Positions 6,908 to 14,396 of a stretch of DNA of 32,353 nt are shown in pieces. The position numbers and the translations under genes are program-made. The notes below the pieces were generated by a model. That model saw only the letters and a list, made by a program, of their open reading frames with translations, searched no databases and was not told where the DNA came from. Source of the DNA: Limisphaerales bacterium (GTDB lineage: Bacteria; Verrucomicrobiota; Verrucomicrobiia; Limisphaerales; UBA1100). How positions within the stretch are numbered: position 1 is the stretch's first letter; every line of letters starts with the position of its first letter. The stretch is from contig JACNJL010000066.1 in NCBI GenBank assembly GCA_014382585.1, positions 1 through 32,353 of the forward strand. The letters are read 5' to 3'.

Positions 6908-8746
6908 CTAATCGCCGCCGGCCGGTTCGGCTCTTCCCGGCAATTCCAATTCGTCGGATTGGAAAAAGCTTTGGTAGAGGCGCGGGATCAGAAATTTCAA
7001 CACGCTCGCCACGGGGACGGCGAAGATCATTCCGGCAAGACCGGCGAAGAGGCCGCCTAATAATACCACGATGAGTGTCTCCAAAATATTGAGGCCCAGC
7101 GCTTCGCCGACGAATGCGGGATAAAGGAAGAGTTGTTCAACAATCAAATTCATCGTCACGTACGTGGCTCCGACAAGCCCGAGCAGCGTGAGATCCGCAT
7201 GGCCGGTGATGACGCAAACGCCGATAGTAAGCACCACGCTAACCAGCGGCCCGAGGAAAGGCAGCAGCACGGTGAGGCCCGCCACCATCCCGAGCGGCAC
7301 GGCGTAGGGCACACCGAGCAACAGAAAAACGGAAATGTAAATTGCGGTTTCGATGATGATGATCCACAGATAACCGCGCACCCAGGTTTTGAGTTTGAAG
7401 AAAACTTCATTGATGACTTCGGCGGCGCTGCGGAGGGTTTCCTCGCTGGTGGTGGGCAGCCACGAGGTTTCGAAAAGGCTTTGCACGAGGTAATCGCCTT
7501 CTTTGGTGTCGGCGCTGTCAGCACTGTGGCGGCGATGGTACGCGGCCATTTTGCCGAGGAAAAATGAGAAGAAGAAAATCGCCAGCAGCGTGTTGAGTAA
7601 AAAATTTCCAATCGTGCCAAGGATGGAGGCCGCGGCGGCCAAGGCTTTGCCGGTGCTGCTCATCACGGATTTTTTTTCGCCGGCACTTTCGCCGGAGCCA
7701 CTCATAAATTTCTCTTTTAGATTTTCAAATGCTTTCGGGTCGTCGAGGGTGGTTTTGAGTTCCTTGGCCGCATCGCCGATGAGCGGCACACCGGTGGCTT
7801 TGCCCACGAGCCCCGCGAGTTGGGTGCGGGCTTTGTCGGCGTCAATTTCCTTGGGCTTCACGCTAATCGTCACCACCACCAAACCTCCCACAATGAGCAA
7901 TAGCGCCAACACCACCGAGAGCACTGTGGCATGGCACGCGCGACCAATAGCCACTTGAACGCGCTCATCTTCCGTCTCCGGTTTAGGCTTGATCTTTTTG
8001 CTTTTCCGGAAGATGCCACTCACCGTGCCCATCACCCACGCAAAGGGTTTCACGAGTAAACAATTCGCCAAACCGAAGAGCTTAGCGAGGATTCCATTTT
8101 CCAAAAAACTGCGCGTGTAACGCTGCTGCAACGGCAGGAAAAAATACGCCAGAATAAGCCCGAACAAAACCGCCTTCAAAAAAGTAGCGGTGAGAATAAA
8201 AATGCCGATGACCACCACCGATGCAATGAGGCCGGTGCTGCTGCGCACGAGCTTCATCCGGCGGTTGTGCTGCTCCAACGCGGCGGCTTCCTCGCGCTGG
8301 AAGGTTTCCTCGGGGATGCCCAACGCGCGCGCGATGCGGTGCATACAGTCTTCCTCGGCCTTGGCGTATTGGTTGTCAGCAAAGGCGGCGGTGAACAGAG
8401 CGCGCAGGAGGATTTCCTTTTCCTCAGCCGTCAACGAATCCAATCCTGCGCACACGGCGGCGAGATCGGGTTCCTTGTCTTCGGCCAGCATTTGCTGGAG
8501 CTGTCCGGCGGCCGCTTCGCCATACACATCGCGCACCAACGTGGCCACGGCCTGTTGTTCGGTGGACGACACCGTGCCATCGGCGCGCAGCACGACGACA
8601 AAAAGTTGCAGCATATTTTGCAGCAACAATTTTTCATCCGGATCGCCCGCGTGATGCGCGATGACTTCGCGCACGGAATCGACTGCTTTGGATAGCGGGT
8701 TCACCAGCGTACCGGTGGCCCGCGAAAAAAACGACGGTGTCTCCAT
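6908..8746 (-). CDS. TerB-like domain fused to an AI-2E family transporter
   Basis: This 612-residue protein joins two modules. Residues about 35-155 form an acidic helical TerB-like domain (KLLLQNMLQLFVVVLRADGTVSSTEQQAVATLVRDVYG ... AAFADNQYAKAEEDCMHRIARALGI), with the paired acidic loops seen in TerB/DjlA-type metal-binding domains. The rest is a multi-pass AI-2E (PerM/YdiK) family transporter with about 7-8 hydrophobic segments. Its C-terminal family signature is clear (PYAVPLGMVAGLTVLLPFLGPLVS, then NLIVEQLFLYPAFVGEALGLNILETLIVVLLGGLFAGLAGMIFAVPVASVLK). Family members export small molecules or sodium, so the substrate is uncertain. The gene is 79 bases ahead of the lipoprotein gene's 3' end on the same strand and converges with the PQQ-like gene. 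Confidence 0.88.
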   Translation of the reverse strand: METPSFFSRATGTLVNPLSKAVDSVREVIAHHAGDPDEKLLLQNMLQLFVVVLRADGTVSSTEQQAVATLVRDVYGEAAAGQLQQMLAEDKEPDLAAVCAGLDSLTAEEKEILLRALFTAAFADNQYAKAEEDCMHRIARALGIPEETFQREEAAALEQHNRRMKLVRSSTGLIASVVVIGIFILTATFLKAVLFGLILAYFFLPLQQRYTRSFLENGILAKLFGLANCLLVKPFAWVMGTVSGIFRKSKKIKPKPETEDERVQVAIGRACHATVLSVVLALLLIVGGLVVVTISVKPKEIDADKARTQLAGLVGKATGVPLIGDAAKELKTTLDDPKAFENLKEKFMSGSGESAGEKKSVMSSTGKALAAAASILGTIGNFLLNTLLAIFFFSFFLGKMAAYHRRHSADSADTKEGDYLVQSLFETSWLPTTSEETLRSAAEVINEVFFKLKTWVRGYLWIIIIETAIYISVFLLLGVPYAVPLGMVAGLTVLLPFLGPLVSVVLTIGVCVITGHADLTLLGLVGATYVTMNLIVEQLFLYPAFVGEALGLNILETLIVVLLGGLFAGLAGMIFAVPVASVLKFLIPRLYQSFFQSDELELPGRAEPAGGD

Positions 8747-8825
8747 CCCAACCTCCTTGGACGCAGCTTAAGCGCCGGACTCACTCAAACAAGGGCGCAT
8801 TATTCACAGGAGAGATTTGATCCCG

Positions 8826-9728
8826 TTATTGTTTCAAATATCGCGCATCGCTGTCCTTGAGAAATTTGGCGCGCGCCTTGGCGGGATTGAAATCCTTCGC
8901 AAGACCGTAACGCCCAGAAACCGCGCCCGTGGCATTCGGCTGGTATGCGACTTCCGGCAGTTTGACGGTGGTGGCAGTTTCTTTTGCCTTCACTTTGCCG
9001 GCAGTGACGATGAGCAAATTATCTTTGTGCTCAAAGGTGATGCCTGCATTCTGAAAAACTTGAATATCATTCGCATCCAATTCGCGGTAAGCATCTTGGG
9101 TCATTGGTAATCGAAATCGCAACTGCTGACCTTCGAGCGTGAGATATTTCATTTTGTCGTGAGCCGATTTTTCGAGTAATTCAATGTTAGGGTCACCTTC
9201 TTCCAAGTCGCCGAACGGACCGTTTCCATTCAAAATCTGGCCGCGGATCAGGGTATTGGTTTCACGAATTATTTTTGCCGCATTGCGAACGGTGACTTGT
9301 TGCGTGGCGGAGAGTTGCCTTTTCTCATTGAGATAAAATGGGCCGTTTTTGACGGTGACACTTTTTTGAATGAGTTTGGCCAAGCCCAAAAGTTGACGCG
9401 CCTGCTCCGCTTTGGCCTTGGGTTCGATGCCCGCCTGCAGTGCGGCTTCGGCCTCCTGAATATATCTGTCGATGTCTTTGGCGTTAAATTCAAAGGCCCA
9501 ATTGGCAAAGAAAAATGTGCGTTGGCCATTGACTATGGAGTGGAGTTGTTCGCGTTCAGATTCGCTGAGGCCGTGCTCTTGGTCTTCGCCGTAGATGCCT
9601 TCGTAGTGTTGCCAAATGACGAGGGTATCGGCCTTGGGATAATGGCGAAAGACGAGGGTTTGTTTTTCAAATTCAATGCAGCCGGGAAGGAACAGCACAG
9701 CGAGGCAGGTAACGAGTTTCTTCATCAT
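8826..9728 (-). CDS. Lipoprotein, unknown function
   Basis: The 300-residue product begins MMKKLVTCLAVLFLPGCIEF, a lipoprotein signal with lipobox LPGC and acylation site Cys17. The start at 9728 (or the next Met, 9725) is preferred because the frame's upstream extension to 9899 has no signal features and overlaps the divergent gene. The mature part is largely helical and charged (LSESEREQLHSIVNGQRTFFFANWAFEF; IDRYIQEAEAALQAGIEPKAKAEQARQLLGLAKLIQKS), with a C-terminal part that reads LPMTQDAYRELDANDIQVFQNAGITFEHKDNLLIVTAGK. No known domain is recognised. It lies upstream of the TerB/AI-2E gene on the same strand and 79 bases from the divergent Sel1/LysM lipoprotein gene, so the two lipoprotein genes may share a promoter region. 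Confidence 0.75.
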   Translation of the reverse strand: MMKKLVTCLAVLFLPGCIEFEKQTLVFRHYPKADTLVIWQHYEGIYGEDQEHGLSESEREQLHSIVNGQRTFFFANWAFEFNAKDIDRYIQEAEAALQAGIEPKAKAEQARQLLGLAKLIQKSVTVKNGPFYLNEKRQLSATQQVTVRNAAKIIRETNTLIRGQILNGNGPFGDLEEGDPNIELLEKSAHDKMKYLTLEGQQLRFRLPMTQDAYRELDANDIQVFQNAGITFEHKDNLLIVTAGKVKAKETATTVKLPEVAYQPNATGAVSGRYGLAKDFNPAKARAKFLKDSDARYLKQ

Positions 9729-9807
9729 GAAAAAAGAATGCGGGCGGGCGGAGCGACGGGCAAGGGGAAAACTTGCGGTGCAGCGGTTGTTCCCGTAAGG
9801 TGGCGAT

Positions 9808-10752
9808 ATGATGACGAGGGGTAAATGGAATTCAAAAAAAAGGAATTCAGCGAATTTGGTGCTGCTGGTGGCGGTGCTTTCGAGCGCGTGGGGCTGCAAG
9901 AAACCGGACTACGACGGTAACCGCGTAAAGGATGCCGCGTCGGGGCATCGTCCCAGCCAGATTGAATGGGGGAATATTTTTCTGGAAGGGAACAACAAGA
10001 AATATCCGCAAGACTCCGTGAAGGCCGCACAGTGGTTTATGTTGGCGGGCACAGAAACAAATTACACGGTGAAAAGCGGTGAATCGCGGTGGCAAGTCAA
10101 CGACCGGTTTGGCATCCCGCTGGAACTGATTCGCGAGGCCAATCCGGAAGTGGATATGAACCGAATTAAGGGCGGTGAAGAAATCACCATCCCCGGCGCA
10201 CGCATCGCACAGTTTAATTTGGGGATGCTCTACGAACAAGGCAAGGGGGTTAAAAAAGACCACGCGCTCGCGGCGGAATGGCACACGCGCGCCGCCAAAG
10301 CCGGGCTCGCGGATGCACAGTTTGCGCTAGGCTATTTGCTGGAAAAAGGCACCGCGAGCGGCACGGTGCTGGATACGCCGGATTTCTCGGGGGCCGTACA
10401 CTGGTACAGCCGCTCCGCTAATCAGGGTTTCGGTCCGGCGCAGCAAAATCTGGCCCAACTTCATTTGAAAGGACAGGGCACCTCACGCGACCTCACGTTG
10501 GCGTACAAATGGTTTACCCTCGCAAAACGCAACGCCAAGGAATATCAAATGACACCCTCAACCAAGGCGCGGTTTAAAAAGGAATTATCTGATAAGGAAT
10601 GGGCCGCAAAAGTGAAGCATGACGAGATGCTGAAGGAGACCGAAAAAAATATGGAAACCGCCACGGATCGGCTGGAGGGCACAATGCCTGCGGCAGATGT
10701 TACCCGCGCCAAACAACTGGTTGAGACCTTCGTGGCCAAGCGCGAGAAATAA
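9808..10752 (+). CDS. Lipoprotein with Sel1-like repeats and an embedded LysM domain
   Basis: The 314-residue protein has a lipoprotein-type signal ending SSAWGC (Cys30). It carries Sel1/TPR-like repeats: a first about 50-81 (IEWGNIFLEGNNKKYPQDSVKAAQWFMLAG), then about 133-167 (AQFNLGMLYEQGKGVKKDHALAAEWHTRAAKAG), 168-209 (AQFALGYLLEKG...AVHWYSRSANQG) and 210-241 (AQQNLAQLHLKGQGTSRDLTLAYKWFTLAK). A LysM domain sits between the first and second repeats at about 85-129 (NYTVKSGESRWQVNDRFGIPLELIREANPEVDMNRIKGGEEITIP). LysM binds peptidoglycan or related glycans, and Sel1 repeats are protein scaffolds, so an envelope scaffold role is likely. The C-terminus is charged and helical. It is 24 bases ahead of a MscS channel gene. 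Confidence 0.85.
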   Translation: MMTRGKWNSKKRNSANLVLLVAVLSSAWGCKKPDYDGNRVKDAASGHRPSQIEWGNIFLEGNNKKYPQDSVKAAQWFMLAGTETNYTVKSGESRWQVNDRFGIPLELIREANPEVDMNRIKGGEEITIPGARIAQFNLGMLYEQGKGVKKDHALAAEWHTRAAKAGLADAQFALGYLLEKGTASGTVLDTPDFSGAVHWYSRSANQGFGPAQQNLAQLHLKGQGTSRDLTLAYKWFTLAKRNAKEYQMTPSTKARFKKELSDKEWAAKVKHDEMLKETEKNMETATDRLEGTMPAADVTRAKQLVETFVAKREK

Positions 10753-10776
10753 ACGCGGCGCGCTCGCCTGAAGACA

Positions 10777-11889
10777 ATGGACTTTTGGAACGTACACATC
10801 CTGCCACGCCTCTCGGCAGTCGAAGTCATCGAGTGGTTCACATTTGCAGTGAACATTCTCGTCTATCTTTTTTCCAAAAACATCGCCTCACGTTACGGCG
10901 CCATTCAGGAAGAGGCGCGGATGAATTCGCGCCTGCGAATTTTGCACGGGTTTAATCTAATCGTGTTCATCACCTTCATCCTTTCAGTCGCCATCCACAG
11001 CACGCGATTCCCCGCCGAGCAAATCAGCCAAACCTGCCTCACGCTGCTGTGCGCCTACCTCGTCACCAATCTGGCCGAAGTCCTGTTGCTCAAAAGATAC
11101 GGGAAGGCAACCCCCGTGATGGGATTTACCCGCCGGGTGGAAACCGCCACCTCACGCACGCTGGAATTGCTGGCGCACTTTATTATTCTGGTGGGTGCGG
11201 TGGTCGTGCTGGTCAACGTGTGGGGACTCACCAGTTCCCTGCAAACCACCGGCGTACTCGGATTCCTCGCGTTGCTGGTGTTCATCACCAAAGATTATTG
11301 GATGCGCGATTTTCTCAGCGGCATCTTGCTCATCAGCAGCGAACGGATCGAACGCGGTGATGTGATTGCTATCCCCGCCGAGGACGTGCTCGGCATTGTA
11401 CTTGATATCCGCGCGCGCCAAACCCACGTGCGCGATCTCGTGCACGGCCACGACATGATGCTGCCCAACGCTTTTTTGCTCACCCACCGAGTAGATCTTT
11501 ACAAACAAAACACCGGCGGGCCCTTCAAGGATTATGTCGATTTTAAAATTGCCTACGGCACGCCCGTGACAACCGTGCACGACTTTTTGCAAGCCGTGCA
11601 CCAACAAGCCGCTACCGCTGGCGAAGGCATGGATGCAAATCAGGACACCCACATCGCCCTCAAAGAAAATGGCGACCACGCCGCGCGCTGGCGATTGGGT
11701 TATGTATTAAACACCCCGGAAAAATTACTGGCCGTGCGCGACGCGGTCAATCTCGCCGCTTATGAATTACAGGAAAAATTCGGCCTCGACATCAGCACGC
11801 CCACCACTCACAGAGTGGAATCACGCTCCGGCAATTTGGCCAGCACTTCGAGCAGTGTGGAGCGCACCAAGTCGCCGGATAAATCGTAG
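10777..11889 (+). CDS. Mechanosensitive ion channel, MscS family
   Basis: The 370-residue membrane protein has several N-terminal hydrophobic helices (at about 18-35, 55-75, 85-105, 135-155) and then the MscS pore helix and beta domain (GVLGFLALLVFITKDYWMRDFLSGILLISSERIERGDVIAIPAEDVLGIVLDIRARQTHVRD...GHDMMLPNAFLL). MscS channels open on membrane tension and release solutes during osmotic down-shock. The start ATG at 10777 is 24 bases after the Sel1/LysM gene, consistent with an operon of envelope genes. The C-terminal 27 residues (from about HRVESRSGNLAS) have low-complexity Ser/Thr composition and lie antisense to the 3' end of the convergent gene (overlap 11808-11889), so the tail is probably not a conserved part of the channel. 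Confidence 0.9.
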   Translation: MDFWNVHILPRLSAVEVIEWFTFAVNILVYLFSKNIASRYGAIQEEARMNSRLRILHGFNLIVFITFILSVAIHSTRFPAEQISQTCLTLLCAYLVTNLAEVLLLKRYGKATPVMGFTRRVETATSRTLELLAHFIILVGAVVVLVNVWGLTSSLQTTGVLGFLALLVFITKDYWMRDFLSGILLISSERIERGDVIAIPAEDVLGIVLDIRARQTHVRDLVHGHDMMLPNAFLLTHRVDLYKQNTGGPFKDYVDFKIAYGTPVTTVHDFLQAVHQQAATAGEGMDANQDTHIALKENGDHAARWRLGYVLNTPEKLLAVRDAVNLAAYELQEKFGLDISTPTTHRVESRSGNLASTSSSVERTKSPDKS

Positions 11890-13253
11890 TCGCAGGTAGT
11901 CACCCACGCATCGTACGATTCGTTACCGGTGGGATGCTTCTCGCCGTGCACCACGCGGGCGAGCACTTTCTCCTCCGTGTTCGCCGGCTCAAAAGGTTCA
12001 TCCGGAATCCAGCCTTTCAACCCGTGCACCACGCCGGGGCGCGGATCCACCATATGCAACGCGCAGGAATTGCTGTACGGCATTACGTAACTGTCGCACA
12101 GGCTGAAGCACGCCAGCGCCTCAGTGAATGAACGCCCCACTGCATCGATAATGCGCGCATCGGTTTGCAAAATTTCATCCGCGCTCCCGCGCACATCGCC
12201 CATGCCGTCTATGATGAATGCCGCGCGCGGATATTTTTCGGTAACCGCCTCGACTAACCGGCTCAAGTGCGCCCCTTCGTCCACCCACTTGCGATTGTGC
12301 GCGCGCAGTGTGAGCCACACCACCGGCCAACGATCGCGCAGCTCCGCCCGCATTTGCGCGTACTCGGCCGGATGTCGCTGCCGAAAGCCTTGCTGCAACG
12401 CTGCCTGCATCTCCGCGGGCATGTGCGAGCTGCAGCCCATGCGGCCCACCAACAAGGCTCGCTCCAGCACCGCATCAAAAAACGTGACCGCCCACGGCAC
12501 TTCCGATTCATCCAGTGAAATGTCTTCGCGCGCTATTTCCGCAGGCAATTGTTGTGACAAGCCGAGGACATCGAATGGCCCTGTTAACACCGCCGCAGCG
12601 GCGTTGTTTTGGCTAAAGAGCTTCCACAGCATCGGAAATTCCTCGCGCAGTTGGTGACCGGCGTTGGGATGAAACGATTGTGTGAGCACCAGCCGATGAT
12701 TCGCTTCATCCGCGCAGTAGGCGGCCACGTCTGCCTCGCGTCCGTGCATTAATTCCTGAAGCATGCGGCAGCTCATCGCCAGCCGCGCCGGTTCCCAGCC
12801 TTGCGCCAGCACCGGGTGCGCGTGGTTCATAATGCTCACCACCTGTTTGCGTTTGGGAAAATAAAAACCCACCAAGCGCGGTGGATGAAAACCGATGATT
12901 AAATAATGCTCCTCCGGCTCGTCGAAGCGATAGAACACCGGATTCAAAACCGTATCGCCATGGGCCGGGAGCGAACAGCGCGTGGTGATGGCCCGACCGG
13001 TCTCGAGATGGAAGGATTGCAAATAACCGCGCTGCAACAGATCGATTTGAAACCGATACACCCCGTGCCGCCAATCGGCGTGCGGGAGGTCCGGTTCCAT
13101 TTCCTGCAAATGCGCCAGCGCGCGGCGTAGACCTTGCGCGTAGGGAATGTCTGTGCGCCACGGGGTGCGGTTGGCTTCGCCAAATGAAACGCCCGGGCAA
13201 CTGGAAAAATCAAACGCCTCGAGCACCGCGATGTCTGTCGGCGCATCGCTCAT
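11808..13253 (-). CDS. Hypothetical protein, possible GT-B glycosyltransferase, coupled to hemB
   Basis: The 481-residue soluble protein is not recognised with certainty. It has no signal peptide or transmembrane segment. Its C-terminal half looks Rossmann-like and glycosyltransferase-like: PVVWLTLRAHNRKWVDEGAHLSRLVEAVTEKYPRAAFIIDG, then IIDAVGRSFTEALACFSLCDSYVMPYSNSCALHMVDPRPGVVHGLKGW, which recalls the nucleotide-sugar half of GT-B enzymes. The N-terminal half (RTDIPYAQGLRRALAHLQEMEPDLPHADWRHGVYRFQIDLL...FYRFDEPEEHYLIIGFHPPRLVGFY) is unfamiliar. The start ATG overlaps the hemB stop by four bases (ATGA, 13250-13253), so it is translated with hemB. Its 3' end overlaps the mscS-like gene by 82 bases. 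Function is uncertain. Confidence 0.75.
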   Translation of the reverse strand: MSDAPTDIAVLEAFDFSSCPGVSFGEANRTPWRTDIPYAQGLRRALAHLQEMEPDLPHADWRHGVYRFQIDLLQRGYLQSFHLETGRAITTRCSLPAHGDTVLNPVFYRFDEPEEHYLIIGFHPPRLVGFYFPKRKQVVSIMNHAHPVLAQGWEPARLAMSCRMLQELMHGREADVAAYCADEANHRLVLTQSFHPNAGHQLREEFPMLWKLFSQNNAAAAVLTGPFDVLGLSQQLPAEIAREDISLDESEVPWAVTFFDAVLERALLVGRMGCSSHMPAEMQAALQQGFRQRHPAEYAQMRAELRDRWPVVWLTLRAHNRKWVDEGAHLSRLVEAVTEKYPRAAFIIDGMGDVRGSADEILQTDARIIDAVGRSFTEALACFSLCDSYVMPYSNSCALHMVDPRPGVVHGLKGWIPDEPFEPANTEEKVLARVVHGEKHPTGNESYDAWVTTCDYDLSGDLVRSTLLEVLAKLPERDSTL

Positions 13254-14266
13254 TTGCTTATTGCGATTTCGAGGGCAATTTCCTTTGCGAAATAAGTAAG
13301 GATGAGATCCGCACCCGCGCGCTTGATGGCCAGCAGCGATTCATCGCGCGTGGCAGTGAGGTCCAGCCAACCCCGCTCAGCGGCCGCGTGAATTTGTGCG
13401 TACTCGCCGGAAACTTGATACGCCGCCAATGGCAAGTCCGTCATTTGGCGCAACCGGCAAAGAATATCGAGATACGCTCCGGCGGGTTTCACCATCAAAA
13501 TATCCGCGCCCTCTGCAATATCCAGCGCGGCTTCCACCATACTCTCGCGCGAGTTGGCGGAGTTAAGTTGATACGTGCGTTTGTCGAGATACGCTCCGTC
13601 GGTGGCCGATTGGCTGCCGACGGCATCGCGGAAGGGCCCGTAAAACGCCGAGGCGTATTTTGCAGAATACGCGAGAATGGAAACGCCTGTGTGGCCAGCG
13701 GCATCCAACGCCGCGCGGATGGCCCCCACGCGACCGTCCATCATATCCGAAGGTGCCACCCAATCCACACCGAACTCCGCGTGGGCCACGGCCATTTTGG
13801 CGAGGATGTCCACCGTGGCGTCGTTGTCCACGTCCGTGCCTTCGGCGTCCAGCACGCCATCGTGACCGTGAGTGGTGTACGGATCCAGCGCCACATCGGT
13901 GATCACCAATAAATCCGGCAGCGCTCTTTTCAATTCGCGCACCGCACGCAGTACAAGACAATCGGGATTCAACGCTTCGTCGCCGGAATCATTTTTCAAT
14001 TCCGCGGGCGTCACCGGAAACAACGCCACCGCGTTGATGCCCGCCTCGCTCGCCTCACGGCATTCCTCCACCAAACCCGCAATCGAATGCCGCAGCACCC
14101 CGGGCATCGAAGGCACGGGCTCAGCCTCGCCCGCGCCGTCCTTCACAAAAAGCGGCCAAATCAAATCATCCACCGTCACCCGCGTCTCCTGCAACAGCGC
14201 GCGTGTGGCCGCATTACGCCGTAGACGGCGCGGGCGGTGAACTAAATTATGGTCGGCGTCAGCCAT
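13250..14266 (-). CDS. hemB: Delta-aminolevulinic acid dehydratase (porphobilinogen synthase)
   Basis: The 338-residue enzyme condenses two 5-aminolevulinate molecules into porphobilinogen, the second common step of haem and other tetrapyrrole synthesis, in the cytoplasm. Signature blocks are RPRRLRRN (11-18), WPLFVKDG, SMPGV, WVAPSDMMDGRVGAIR, YSAKYASAFYGPF (catalytic Lys203) and LMVKPAGAYLD (Schiff-base Lys260), followed by YQVSGEY and LILTYFAKE. The metal loop reads DVALDPYTTHGHDG, with Asp or Ala where zinc enzymes have the three Cys (DVCLCxYTSHGHCG). This is therefore the Asp-type, magnesium- or potassium-supported class. The length is normal. It diverges from the pseudopilin gene and overlaps the downstream unknown gene by four bases. 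Confidence 0.97.
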   Translation of the reverse strand: MADADHNLVHRPRRLRRNAATRALLQETRVTVDDLIWPLFVKDGAGEAEPVPSMPGVLRHSIAGLVEECREASEAGINAVALFPVTPAELKNDSGDEALNPDCLVLRAVRELKRALPDLLVITDVALDPYTTHGHDGVLDAEGTDVDNDATVDILAKMAVAHAEFGVDWVAPSDMMDGRVGAIRAALDAAGHTGVSILAYSAKYASAFYGPFRDAVGSQSATDGAYLDKRTYQLNSANSRESMVEAALDIAEGADILMVKPAGAYLDILCRLRQMTDLPLAAYQVSGEYAQIHAAAERGWLDLTATRDESLLAIKRAGADLILTYFAKEIALEIAISK

Positions 14267-14324
14267 TATAAATTAAATTGCGGGCACAAGCTCAACTCCT
14301 TTGGTGGCTGGGAAGCTACTTAAT

Positions 14325-14348
14325 AAACGCCTTAATTTCAAGGCGTTT
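14325..14348 (+). terminator. Terminator-like hairpin in the hemB / pseudopilin divergent region
   Basis: Perfect 9-bp arms (AAACGCCTT at 14325-14333, AAGGCGTTT at 14340-14348) enclose a six-base loop and are followed by TCTTGTGT on the plus strand. No gene ends into it from the left on that strand, since hemB starts at 14266 on the other strand. It thus lies in the leader of the pseudopilin gene, 48 bases before its start, or is a stray terminator. Confidence 0.65.
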
Positions 14349-14361
14349 TCTTGTGTAACTC

Positions 14362-14390
14362 TTGCTAAACCGTCCCTTTCGAGGTATCTT
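14362..14390 (+). promoter_or_regulatory. Candidate sigma-70 promoter for the pseudopilin gene
   Basis: TTGCTA (14362-14367) and TATCTT (14385-14390) are separated by 17 bases and match the -35 and -10 consensus at four of six positions each. The -10 ends only six bases before the ATG at 14397, so transcription from here would give an essentially leaderless message. GAGG at 14381-14384 could instead be a distant ribosome binding site. Confidence 0.35.
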
Positions 14391-14396
14391 TTTCTT

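Noticed and set aside
7503-8654. Plus-strand open frames of about 150 codons within the transporter region.
   Set aside because: They are antisense to the TerB/AI-2E gene, whose membrane and domain signals are convincing.
14226-14266. TATAAT overlapping the hemB start codon as a promoter -10.
   Set aside because: Transcription from it would begin after the ATG, leaving no usable start codon; it is likely chance in an AT-rich leader.
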